64,000 nucleotides of DNA from JALYLC01 sp035696365 (GTDB lineage Bacteria > Actinomycetota > Thermoleophilia > Gaiellales > JALYLC01), in assembly GCA_035696365.1 (NCBI GenBank), contig DASRQS010000134.1, forward strand, positions 86,176 to 150,175, read 5' to 3'. Position numbers and translations under genes: made by a program. The notes under the pieces are model-generated. The model made no database searches. It was not told the DNA's origin and worked only from the letters and a program-made list of their open reading frames with translations. Shown piece after piece: positions 13,943-22,147 of this stretch. Positions within the stretch are counted from its first letter, which is position 1. Each line of letters starts with the position of its first letter.

Positions 13943-16342
13943 TCAGGCGATGACGAGCGGCGTGGCGACGACGGGCCCGGCGACACCGTTGGCATCGACG
14001 AACTGGCGCACGGCGAGGTAACGACCCGGGGGCAGGCGCCTCAGCGCGATCGTCACCTTCTTGCCGACGCGCGGCTTGTCGAACGCGACCGTCCGGGACA
14101 CCGCGACGCGCCCGTTGGGGCGCACGAGCTGCAGCAAGAGGTCGCCCGGGGTGCGGGCGCCGAGCTTGGTCTTGATGCCCGCCCGGCGGGTGGCGCGAGT
14201 GGGCCAGCGACCGCTGATCGTCGATGACACTCCGCGTGCGACGCGTACGATCGCGCGGTCGATCGTGGTGTTGCCGGCGAGGTCGGTGATCGTGACCGTG
14301 ACGGCGTAGATGCCGAGCTTCGTGAACGCGTGGCGGAACGGCTGGCCGAGCTGGTCGACCGGCTGACCGACGCCGTTGCCCTTGGCCGTGAAGCGGAAGC
14401 GCACAGCGGCCAGGCCGTTCGCGTCGTGCGCCTGCGTCACGAACACGGCGCGCCGGCCGATCGGCACCGTCTGGTCCGGCCCCGCGCCGCCCGTCGGCGC
14501 CGTCGAGTCTGCGATCACATAGAGGTAGTCGGTCGAGCTCGGGCCGGCGAGCGCGGTGGCGGTGACGCGCACGGGGCCGTCGGGCACCCGCTCGACCGGC
14601 AGTGAGAGGCTGGTTCCGGTGACGGTTCCGGGCAGATCGCCGCCCCACAGCACGCTCGCGCCTGCCGGGAGACCGCCGACGCTGGCCGCGACGCCCGCCC
14701 GCACGGGCTCCTGGTCGACCACGCCCTGGATCTGCGGAGCGAAGCCCCCCACGATCAGCGTCAGCGTCGTGAGTCCGTGCGTGGCCGGATCTCCGGCCGA
14801 CACGACGACGACATCGCCCGGCGCCGGATCGTCGAGCGTGACCGCGAAGGCGCCCGAGGCCGACGCGATGCTCAGATGCCCGTCGGTGCGGTTGCCCTGG
14901 CGCTGCTCGACGAGCACGCGAGCACCAGGCGCGGCCGTGCCCGTCAGGGCCGCGCCGGCGATCGACGCGGCCAGGCGGTACTGGTAGGCCAGCGGCACCG
15001 AGCCGACGCCGGCGCCGCTCAGGCTGACGGTTGCGCCGTCGGAGACGTGCAGCGTGAATGCGTTGCGCTCGGGGCCGAGCGTCGCCGCGCCGTCGGCGCC
15101 GGTGAGCACCATTCTCGCGGCCTTCAGGGCCGGCAGCGCCACGCGCGGCGAGGAGATCGCAGCCACGACCGGCTGTCGCGGTGCGCCGCGGACGGTGAGG
15201 CTGCCGTCGTCGAGTGAGCCCCGCACGCCGCCGGCGGTGATCTCGAGGCTCGTGGTTCCGAGCGACGCGTCCGTCACGCCGATCGTGACGGTGTCACCCA
15301 CGACGGGCAGCTCACCCGTCTCCGTGATCCCCGCGCGGACGCCGAACGCCGCACAGCCCGGCTGGCCGGAGACGTCGTGGCCCAGCGAGCGGCACGAGCC
15401 GTTGAGGTCCACTGCCGCGGGATCGTGCAGCCGGAAGGAGTCGTCGTAGGTGCCGGTCGGGCATGCGTGCTGGGGCAGGCAGCCCGGCGGATCGGGAATC
15501 GTGGCCGAGAACCCGACGGCCGTGAAGGCCGCCGTTCCGAAGCGCGTGCTCGTCGACCCGGCGCCCTGCGTTGCCGTGATCGCCGATCCGGGCGGCGGTG
15601 CCAGCGGCAGAGCGGCGGTCGCCGCGAGCCCCGCACCGACGCGCGGATACGCCGTGGTGCGCGCGAGCAAGCTCCCATCGGGAGCGGCCATGGTGATCGC
15701 CACGGCACCGCCGTTGGGATCGGCTCCGCGTACGGTCACGGCGGTCTTCCCGTCGCCGGCGACCGCATCGACGGCGAACGCGCGGGGAGTCAAATCGGCG
15801 CGGAACGGCTTACCGGAGATGGTCGCCGTCACCGTGAGGGCTGCGCCCGGCGTCGTGATCTCGCCGGCGCTGTCGAAGGAGCCCGAGCTCACGCCGGTGA
15901 CGGGGAGCGAGCCTCCGTTGGTGACCTGCGTGCCGCCCGCGACCGGCAGGTTGCGCAGGTGCAGCCGGCCCATGAACCCGCTGCTGCTCGTCTCGAGGCT
16001 CGCGACGGGCCAGGGGGCGGTCACGCTGTCGCCCGTCGAGTCCGCGATGGCGAGCGTTGCGCCGGCGGCCCCGTCCGTGTCGCCGAACGGCAGCACGGGC
16101 CGGAAGCTGCGCCCCGCGCTGCCGTCGCACTGCGTGGCCAGCGGGGCGGAGCTGGAGGCCGTCACGAGCGAGCCGCCGCCCGGGCGGCCGACGATGATCG
16201 TCACCGAGCTCGTCGGCGCGCTCGTCGAGACGCACACGCCCGTCGTCTCGATCTGCACGCCGACGATCGCAGCGGCGGAGGCCACGGGCATTGCCATCAG
16301 GCCCGCGAGCAGCGCCCCGAGCAGCATCGATCGTCGTCGCAT
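13943..16342 (-). CDS. Large secreted beta-sandwich/Ig-like repeat protein
   Basis: 799 residues. A signal peptide is evident: MRRRSMLLGALLAGLMAMPVASA, with cleavage probably after ASA. The mature protein is a chain of Thr/Ser/Gly/Val-rich beta domains. The last third contains a PKD/Ig-like module (DQTVPIGRRAVFVTQAHDANGL and YAVTVTITDLAGNTTIDRA) and ends with a conserved beta domain (GKKVTIALRRLPPGRYLAV). No catalytic motif or sortase signal is seen, so it is likely a secreted or wall-associated adhesive or structural protein. The start (ATG 16342) is set by the signal peptide; longer readings run into the divergent promoter. It is divergent from the FlgD-like gene with a 52-nt gap. Confidence 0.75.
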   Translation of the reverse strand: MRRRSMLLGALLAGLMAMPVASAAAIVGVQIETTGVCVSTSAPTSSVTIIVGRPGGGSLVTASSSAPLATQCDGSAGRSFRPVLPFGDTDGAAGATLAIADSTGDSVTAPWPVASLETSSSGFMGRLHLRNLPVAGGTQVTNGGSLPVTGVSSGSFDSAGEITTPGAALTVTATISGKPFRADLTPRAFAVDAVAGDGKTAVTVRGADPNGGAVAITMAAPDGSLLARTTAYPRVGAGLAATAALPLAPPPGSAITATQGAGSTSTRFGTAAFTAVGFSATIPDPPGCLPQHACPTGTYDDSFRLHDPAAVDLNGSCRSLGHDVSGQPGCAAFGVRAGITETGELPVVGDTVTIGVTDASLGTTSLEITAGGVRGSLDDGSLTVRGAPRQPVVAAISSPRVALPALKAARMVLTGADGAATLGPERNAFTLHVSDGATVSLSGAGVGSVPLAYQYRLAASIAGAALTGTAAPGARVLVEQRQGNRTDGHLSIASASGAFAVTLDDPAPGDVVVVSAGDPATHGLTTLTLIVGGFAPQIQGVVDQEPVRAGVAASVGGLPAGASVLWGGDLPGTVTGTSLSLPVERVPDGPVRVTATALAGPSSTDYLYVIADSTAPTGGAGPDQTVPIGRRAVFVTQAHDANGLAAVRFRFTAKGNGVGQPVDQLGQPFRHAFTKLGIYAVTVTITDLAGNTTIDRAIVRVARGVSSTISGRWPTRATRRAGIKTKLGARTPGDLLLQLVRPNGRVAVSRTVAFDKPRVGKKVTIALRRLPPGRYLAVRQFVDANGVAGPVVATPLVIA

Positions 16343-16380
16343 CGATCCCGCTACGACATGGGCGCCTGCGTTCCTGCGCG

Positions 16381-16386
16381 TACGAT
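16381..16386 (+). promoter_or_regulatory. Predicted leaderless -10 box of the FlgD-like gene
   Basis: TACGAT, then 8 nt, then ATG 16395. Confidence 0.45.
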
Positions 16387-16394
16387 CCAGCCCG

Positions 16395-17645
16395 ATGCAG
16401 CGCGCAGTCGCGATCGCACTCGCGGGTGGACTGCTCGCCGCCTCGGCTGGCGCGTTCGCGCTCGCCCAGCTGCTCAAGCTCGAGCGCTCCCCGATCGAGG
16501 CCATCCAGGTCGACCCGACGCCGAACCACGGCCGCGGGCAGCTCGACCGTCACGACAGCGCGCTCTTTTCGCCCCACTGCGCGGCTCCGTGCCTTGCGAG
16601 CGCGCAGGTGCGCTTCCGCGTGCACACCGCGGGGCCCGTGAGTGCCGAGGTCGTCGCGCCTGGCGGCAAGGTCATTCGCGACCTCGGCCGCCTCTCGCAT
16701 CCCGGCGGGCGGGTGCTGGCGACCTGGAACGGGCGCGAGACCGGAGGGGCAGTCGCGCCGCAGGGCTCCTACCGGCTGAAGGTCAGCCTCTCGGGCCGCC
16801 ATATCCAGCTGCTCAACCCGCTCACGCTGGACACGTCGGTCGGCGTGCTCGGCACGAACGTCTCGCGGCGCGTGATCTCGCCCGACTGCGACAGCCACGG
16901 AGATCGCGTCACGGTGGTCGTACGCGCGCGAGAGCAGCTCGCGGGTCTGCGCCTGCAGGTGCTGCAGGGCGCGCGCCTCGTGCGCACGGTGCGCCTCAAG
17001 AGCCGGGCGCGCGCGCTGGCGATCAGCTGGCCTCCGCGCGCCGGCAAGCGCTGCACGACGGCTCCCGATGGCCTCTACCGACTGCGCGTGATCGCCCGCG
17101 ACGTTCCCGGCAACACCCGCGCATTCGAGCTCGGCGACGTACGGGCGCGGGGCGTCGTCCTCTCGCCTCCCGACCGCTCGATCGTGGCCGGGCGCCGCGT
17201 GCGCATCGGCATCTCGGCGGACGCGCGCGGCCTGCGCCTCGACCTCGCCCGGCTCGGAGCGGCACCCGTCGTGCTCGCACGCCGCGTGCACGCGCCCGCG
17301 GCCGTGGCGCGCCTCCCGGCCGCGATGCCGGGCGGCGTCTACGAGGTCTCCAATCGCCACGCGGGACGCACGTCGCAGGCCGTGCTGGCGGTACGCGGCG
17401 CGCGGCCGGCCCGCGTCGCGCTGCTGATCAGCCGCCAGGCCGCGGCCGTCCTCGAGGAGTTTCAGCGGCGCCTGGACGCGCTCGGCATCCGCTTCGACGC
17501 CGTCACGCAGCGCGACGCCAGAGCGGGCGTCCTGGACCGCTACAAGGTCCTCGTCATCCCGGCCGTTGGCGGCGGGATCGATGGGATCGCGGGGGTGCAG
17601 CTCGTGACGAGCCTCGCGGGGATCACTCGCGGGCTGGGCTCGTGA
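16395..17645 (+). CDS. Membrane-anchored protein with FlgD Ig-like domain and C-terminal Rossmann-like domain
   Basis: 416 residues. The N-terminus (AVAIALAGGLLAASAGAFALAQLL) is a signal anchor. The region around residues 75-150 has the FlgD-type Ig motif: GRVLATWNGRETGGAVAPQG followed by YRLKVSLSG. Two more beta domains follow, and the last 80 residues (RVALLISRQAAAVLEEF to YKVLVIPAVGGG) resemble a class-I glutamine-amidotransferase-like Rossmann domain, apparently shortened. The stop overlaps the ligase-like gene (GTGA), so it belongs to the polysaccharide operon running to 22147. Probably extracytoplasmic and involved in surface assembly; exact role unknown. Confidence 0.7.
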   Translation: MQRAVAIALAGGLLAASAGAFALAQLLKLERSPIEAIQVDPTPNHGRGQLDRHDSALFSPHCAAPCLASAQVRFRVHTAGPVSAEVVAPGGKVIRDLGRLSHPGGRVLATWNGRETGGAVAPQGSYRLKVSLSGRHIQLLNPLTLDTSVGVLGTNVSRRVISPDCDSHGDRVTVVVRAREQLAGLRLQVLQGARLVRTVRLKSRARALAISWPPRAGKRCTTAPDGLYRLRVIARDVPGNTRAFELGDVRARGVVLSPPDRSIVAGRRVRIGISADARGLRLDLARLGAAPVVLARRVHAPAAVARLPAAMPGGVYEVSNRHAGRTSQAVLAVRGARPARVALLISRQAAAVLEEFQRRLDALGIRFDAVTQRDARAGVLDRYKVLVIPAVGGGIDGIAGVQLVTSLAGITRGLGS

Positions 17646-19051
17646 TCCCGGCCGCATACGCGCTCATCGGCACGCTCGGCCTCGCGGGCCTGCTCACTCG
17701 TGCCGACCGCTGGGCCCGGCTCGCCTCGCTGCTGCTGGCAGCGGCCGGCACGCTCGCGCTGCTTGGCTGGCTGGGGGTGGCCCATACGTTGCGCGCGCAC
17801 GCAGCGCCCGCGGCCGTGGGCCTGGCGGTGGCCCTCGCGCTCGGCATCGCGGCCGCTCGAGCGCTGCAGCGCTGGCCGCTCGCGCTGCCCTTCGCAGCCT
17901 GCCTCGCCGCCCCATTCCGCTTCCCCGTGCACATCGGGAGCCAGGACGCCAATTTGCTCGTCCCCCTGTATGCCGTGATCGGGGTCGCCTGGCTGGCACT
18001 CGCACTCGACACCCTGGGGGTCGCCGGGCCTGTTCGGCTTCCTCCACGGCGCCTCGCGTTGCCGCTGCTGCTCTTCCTCGCCTGGGAGTCTGCCTCGCTG
18101 GCCTGGAGCGCCAGCCCGTCGGAGGGCGCCAAGGCGATCGCGTTCTACGCGCTGCCGTTCGGCGTTCTGCTGGCAGCGCTCGTGGCGCACCCGCCGCCCC
18201 TCCCTCGGCTGCCCGATCTGCTGCGCGTCCAGGTCCTGCTCGCACTGGCGTTCGCCGCCGTGGGCGTCTACCAGGTGCTCCGCCACGACGTCTGGTGGAA
18301 CCGCAAGCTGATGGTCTCCAACGCGTTCAGCTCGTTCTTCCGCGCCAACTCGATCTTCTACGACCCCTCGATCTTCGGCCGCTACCAGGCCGTGACGATC
18401 ACGCTGGTCTTCGCGGCGCTGCTCTTCGGAATGGTGCGGCGGCCGCTCCTGGCCGCCGTCGCGGCCGGGCTGGCCTGGATCGGGATCCTCACGTCGTACT
18501 CGCAGTCCGCGCTGTTCGCCCTCTGTGCGGCTGTCGCGGCGGGTCTCGTCCTGGGGTTCGGGCGCAGGCTCGCCTGGCTGCTCCTGCTCGGGGCGCTGGT
18601 CGTCGGCCTCGGTCTGCTGGCCGTGCCGTCGGTGCGCCACGCCGGCGTCGACCGCGTGACGTCGAAGCGCTCCAACCTCGTGGGCGACGGGCTGCGCCTG
18701 TTTCGCGCGCATCCGCTGGCCGGCGTCGGCCTCGGCGGCTCGACGCAGGCAGCACGCGAGCGCACCGCACGCGGCCGGGCCGTGCTGCGCGCCCAGCACG
18801 TGATGCCGCTGACCGTGGCCTCCGAGCTCGGCATCGTGGGTGTCGTGCTCATCGCCTGGCTGCTGACGGTGCTGGCGCGCCTCGCGCTGATCCGCCCGTT
18901 CCGGCCGGAGCGCCTCGCGCTCGGCCTCGCGCTGCTCGCGATCTTCGTGCATTCGCTGTTCTACGCGGCCTTCTTCGAGGATCCGCTGACCTGGGGCCTG
19001 GCCGCGTTACTCGTCGCCTGCGCTGCGCCTGGCATGATCGAGGAGCGATGA
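17642..19051 (+). CDS. O-antigen ligase/polymerase-like membrane protein (first copy)
   Basis: 469 residues with roughly 11-12 hydrophobic segments. Typical Wzy_C/WaaL order: several N-terminal helices, a long periplasmic loop after ASLAWSASPSEGAKAIAFYALPF, the signature region SNAFSSFFRANSIFYDPSIFGRY, and the conserved late motif FRAHPLAGVGLGGS with a downstream loop around QHVMPLTVASELG. Such proteins polymerise or transfer lipid-linked glycans outside the membrane. GTG 17642 overlaps the previous stop by 4 nt and its own stop overlaps the PIG-L gene (ATGA). A second ligase-like gene lies at 39261. Confidence 0.8.
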   Translation: MIPAAYALIGTLGLAGLLTRADRWARLASLLLAAAGTLALLGWLGVAHTLRAHAAPAAVGLAVALALGIAAARALQRWPLALPFAACLAAPFRFPVHIGSQDANLLVPLYAVIGVAWLALALDTLGVAGPVRLPPRRLALPLLLFLAWESASLAWSASPSEGAKAIAFYALPFGVLLAALVAHPPPLPRLPDLLRVQVLLALAFAAVGVYQVLRHDVWWNRKLMVSNAFSSFFRANSIFYDPSIFGRYQAVTITLVFAALLFGMVRRPLLAAVAAGLAWIGILTSYSQSALFALCAAVAAGLVLGFGRRLAWLLLLGALVVGLGLLAVPSVRHAGVDRVTSKRSNLVGDGLRLFRAHPLAGVGLGGSTQAARERTARGRAVLRAQHVMPLTVASELGIVGVVLIAWLLTVLARLALIRPFRPERLALGLALLAIFVHSLFYAAFFEDPLTWGLAALLVACAAPGMIEER

Positions 19052-19683
19052 TCGACGGTCTGAGCAGGGTGCTTGTGCTCGCCCCGCACACCGACGACGG
19101 AGAGTTCGGCTGCGGTGGGGCGATGGCTCGGCTCGTCGAGGGCGGCGCCGACGTGCGGCAGATCGCCTTCTCCATCGCCTCGCGCTCGCTCCCGGAGGGC
19201 TTCGCGCCCGACACGCTCGTGCACGAGTCGCGCGCGGCCTCCGAGGCACTCGGTCTCGGCCCCGAGGCGCTCACCGTGCACGACTTCGAGGTGCGCACCT
19301 TCCCGGAGGCGCGCCAGGAGATCCTCGAGCTCCTGATCGAGGCGCAGCGCGACTTCGCTCCCGAGGCCGTGCTGATGCCGACGGTCGGCGACATCCATCA
19401 AGACCACCAGACGATCGCCGCCGAGGGCCTGCGGGCGTTCAAGCGCACGACGATCCTCGGCTACGAGATCCCCTGGAACCAGTTCAGCTTCGCGAAACAG
19501 GCCTACGTCGTGCTCGAGGAGCGGCACCTGCAGGCGAAGGTGCGCGCGCTGGCGTGCTACCAGTCGCAGCAGCACCGCAACTACGCGAACGAGGAGTACA
19601 TCCGCAACCTCGCTCGCACGCACGGAATCGAGATCGGCAGGCCCTTCGCCGAGTGCTTCGAAGTCGTGCGGTGGGTCGTGTGA
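19048..19683 (+). CDS. PIG-L/LmbE-family deacetylase
   Basis: 211 residues. The zinc-site motif is APHTDDGEFG (His14, Asp17), a variant of the usual AHPDDE, and the partner motif is DIHQDH (His117, His120). Family members remove N-acetyl groups from GlcNAc-type sugars or related substrates. The gene is locked between the ligase-like gene (ATGA) and an ATP-grasp ligase (GTGA), so it is co-translated with an enzyme class that acylates free amines. This supports, but does not prove, a deacetylation-then-ligation sequence on a glycan or its precursor. The substitution of Glu by Gly after the Asp pair (HTDDGE) is a notable variation. Confidence 0.88.
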   Translation: MIDGLSRVLVLAPHTDDGEFGCGGAMARLVEGGADVRQIAFSIASRSLPEGFAPDTLVHESRAASEALGLGPEALTVHDFEVRTFPEARQEILELLIEAQRDFAPEAVLMPTVGDIHQDHQTIAAEGLRAFKRTTILGYEIPWNQFSFAKQAYVVLEERHLQAKVRALACYQSQQHRNYANEEYIRNLARTHGIEIGRPFAECFEVVRWVV

Positions 19684-20714
19684 CGCTGCGGCCGCTGCGC
19701 GTCCTGCTCACGGCCACGGGCGCTCCGGGAGCCGCTCGGCTGATCCGGGCCCTGCAGGGGAACGGCGAGCGCGAGCTCGCCGTGATCGGCACCGACATGA
19801 GCGCCCGCAGCGGCGGGCGCTTCCTGTGCGACGCCTTCCATGTCGTGCCGCCCGGTTCGAGCGACGAGTTCGCGCCCGCGGTGGCCGAGATCGCAAGCCG
19901 CGAGGGCGCCGACGTCGTCTTCCCGCAGTCGAGCGGCGAGGTCGTGCAGTTCTCCGCCAACCGGGCGCTCTTCCCGATGCCGCTGCTGGTGGCCTCGTCC
20001 GAGGCGATCGCCGCCTGCGACGACAAGGCGCAGACGATGGCGCTGGCCGAGCGCGCGGGTGTCAAGGCGCCGCGAACGCATCTGGCGCGCACGCCCGAGG
20101 AGTTCCGCCTGGCTGCCGCCGAACTCGGCTATCCGGGGCGTGAGATCTGCATGAAGCCGCCGCAGGCCAAGGGCTCGCGCGGCTTCCGCGTGCTCTCGGC
20201 GACCGTCGACCGTCGCCATGCCCTGCTCGAAGCGCGACCGGGACCGCTTCCGCTCTCAGTGGACGAGGCGCTCGAGGCGATTGGCGACGAGGGCTTCCCG
20301 CCGCTGCTGGTGATGGAGCTCGCGACCGGCGAGGAGCACACGGTCGACGGCATCTGCCGCGGCGGGCGGCTCGTGCTGGGCCACGCGAAGACCCGCGAGG
20401 CGATGCGCGCCGGTCTCGCCATGTACTTCGAGACAGCCGCCCAGCCGGAGCTCGAGGCGGCGGCTCGGCGGCTCGTCGAGGCGCTCGAGCTGGACTGGTT
20501 CGTGAACGTGCAGTTCATCGGGGAGCACCTGCTCGAGATCAATCCGCGCATCTCGACGATCGTCTACCAGGAAGATCTCAACCTGCCCTACCTGGCCGTC
20601 CGGCATGCCATCGGCGAGCTTGACGAGGAGCAGCTCGGCGCGTATTCCCCCGCCGTGCGCACCACGCGGCGCGCCCTGCGCTACTACGACCAGGTCGAGT
20701 ACGACGACCTGTGA
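19680..20714 (+). CDS. ATP-grasp ligase 1 (carbamoyl-phosphate-synthase-like fold)
   Basis: 344 residues. N-terminal pre-ATP-grasp domain starts RVLLTATGAPGAARLIRALQ; the ATP-grasp core has CMKPPQAKGSRGF (nucleotide-binding Lys and glycine loop), LLVMELATGEEHTVDG, and the Mg-binding end VNVQFIGEHLLEINPRIS. Such enzymes activate a carboxylate as acyl phosphate and join it to an amine or other nucleophile. GTG 19680 overlaps the PIG-L stop, and its stop overlaps the flippase start (GTGA), placing it in a deacetylase-ligase-flippase chain. Substrates are unknown; amide decoration of an amino sugar is the contextual guess. Confidence 0.85.
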   Translation: MTLRPLRVLLTATGAPGAARLIRALQGNGERELAVIGTDMSARSGGRFLCDAFHVVPPGSSDEFAPAVAEIASREGADVVFPQSSGEVVQFSANRALFPMPLLVASSEAIAACDDKAQTMALAERAGVKAPRTHLARTPEEFRLAAAELGYPGREICMKPPQAKGSRGFRVLSATVDRRHALLEARPGPLPLSVDEALEAIGDEGFPPLLVMELATGEEHTVDGICRGGRLVLGHAKTREAMRAGLAMYFETAAQPELEAAARRLVEALELDWFVNVQFIGEHLLEINPRISTIVYQEDLNLPYLAVRHAIGELDEEQLGAYSPAVRTTRRALRYYDQVEYDDL

Positions 20715-22147
20715 GCGACGGCGGCGCCCCTGCCGCGCGTCTGCGGACGCTGGCCGGCCAGTCCTTCGTCTACGGCATCGGGCCGGTCATCGCCCGCTTC
20801 GCCGGCCTCCTCCTGCTGCCGATCTACACGCGCCACCTCGGCAAGGACGAGGTGGCGAACGTCGGTCAGGTCGTCGCGCTCGTGGCGGTCGGGGCCACGA
20901 TCGCGCAGCTCGGCCTCGTCAATGCGCTCTTTCGCTTCGCCGCCGAGCGGGAGGGCGATGCCCGCTTCGCCGTGGCACGCACCGCCGTCGCGATGTGCGC
21001 TGCCGCCGGCACGGCGCTGGCGCTCGTGGCGGCGCTCGCGACGCCGGTCGCCGCGCCGCTCTTCCTCGGCGAAGGCAACGAGGGGCTCTGGCTCGTGGCC
21101 TGCGCGGGGCTCCTGATCTCGCTGCTCTACGAGCCCTGTGCGGGCCTCTACCGCGTCGAGCAGCGGCCGCAGAGGTTCCTCGCCGTGACGCTCGTCAACG
21201 TCGTCGTCACGGTCGTCATCAGCGTCGTCTGGATCGTGCGCTACGACGGCGGCGCGTTCGCGCTCGTCACGGGCTCCTTCACGGGCACGCTCGTTGCTCT
21301 CGGCGTCGTGCTGTGGGACCGGCGCTCGGCACTGTTCGGCCCGATCGACCGCGCGCTGGCCGGGCCGCTCCTGCGCTTCGGGCTGCCCTTCATGCCCTCG
21401 CGTTTGGCGCTCTGGGCACTGAACCTCTCCAACCGCCTGCTCGTGGCCTGGCTCGCCACGCGCGCCCTCGCCGGCGTGTTCGTGGTGGCAGCCAACGTGG
21501 CCTCGGCGGTCGCGCTGCTCGTGACCGCGTTCCAGCTCGCCTGGCCGCCGTTCGCGTACGCCATCAAGGACGACGACGAGGCGCGCACCGTCTACCGCTC
21601 CGTGCTGACCGTGTGGCTGCTCGTCGCGCTTGCGGTCGTGCTGCCCCTGGCGCTCGCCCGTGAGTGGCTGATCGCGGTGCTGGCAGGCGAGAAGTGGCTC
21701 GGCGGCGCGGACGCGATGGCGCTGCTGGCGCTCGGACTGGCGTTTTACGGCGCCTACTACGTCGTGGGCGTCGCAGTGGGCCGCGTCAAGCGCACGCAGC
21801 TGAACTGGATCGTGACGGGCGTCGCGGCGGTCGCGAACGTCGTCCTGTGCCTCGTGCTGATTCCGAGCCACGGCGCGACGGGAGCCGGCGCGGCGTCCGC
21901 GATCGCCTACTTCCTGATGGCGGTATTGATGGCGGTGCGCGGCAATCAGGTGTTCCCCGTCGGCTACGACTGGGCGCGGCTGGCGGCGCTTTGCGCGCTC
22001 GCGGCCGGCCTATTCGCGCTCGGCGACACGGCCTTCGCCGCGCGCGGAGCCGAGGGCGTGGCGGGGCGCCTCCTGGTCGCGGCGCTGTTCGTCCCACTGG
22101 CGCTCAGCGCAGATCTGGCAGCGCGCCGCGCAGGGCTTCGGCGGTGA
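20711..22147 (+). CDS. Polysaccharide flippase (Wzx/MATE-like)
   Basis: 478 residues, about 12-14 membrane segments, with the oligosaccharide flippase start (SFVYGIGPVIARFAGLLLLPIYTRHLG) and mid-protein repeat of the fold (FGLPFMPSRLALWALNLSNRLLV). Moves lipid-linked repeat units across the membrane. It is the only Wzx-type flippase in the window, so both sugar-transferase branches may depend on it or on a transporter elsewhere. Starts by GTGA overlap with the ATP-grasp gene. Its last 44 bases overlap the 3' end of the convergent GT39-like gene. Confidence 0.88.
   Translation: MSDGGAPAARLRTLAGQSFVYGIGPVIARFAGLLLLPIYTRHLGKDEVANVGQVVALVAVGATIAQLGLVNALFRFAAEREGDARFAVARTAVAMCAAAGTALALVAALATPVAAPLFLGEGNEGLWLVACAGLLISLLYEPCAGLYRVEQRPQRFLAVTLVNVVVTVVISVVWIVRYDGGAFALVTGSFTGTLVALGVVLWDRRSALFGPIDRALAGPLLRFGLPFMPSRLALWALNLSNRLLVAWLATRALAGVFVVAANVASAVALLVTAFQLAWPPFAYAIKDDDEARTVYRSVLTVWLLVALAVVLPLALAREWLIAVLAGEKWLGGADAMALLALGLAFYGAYYVVGVAVGRVKRTQLNWIVTGVAAVANVVLCLVLIPSHGATGAGAASAIAYFLMAVLMAVRGNQVFPVGYDWARLAALCALAAGLFALGDTAFAARGAEGVAGRLLVAALFVPLALSADLAARRAGLRR

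Noticed and set aside
15810..17657. Minus-strand open frame opposite the FlgD-like gene
   Set aside because: Low-complexity shadow; the plus strand carries a signal anchor and the WNG motif of a FlgD Ig domain.
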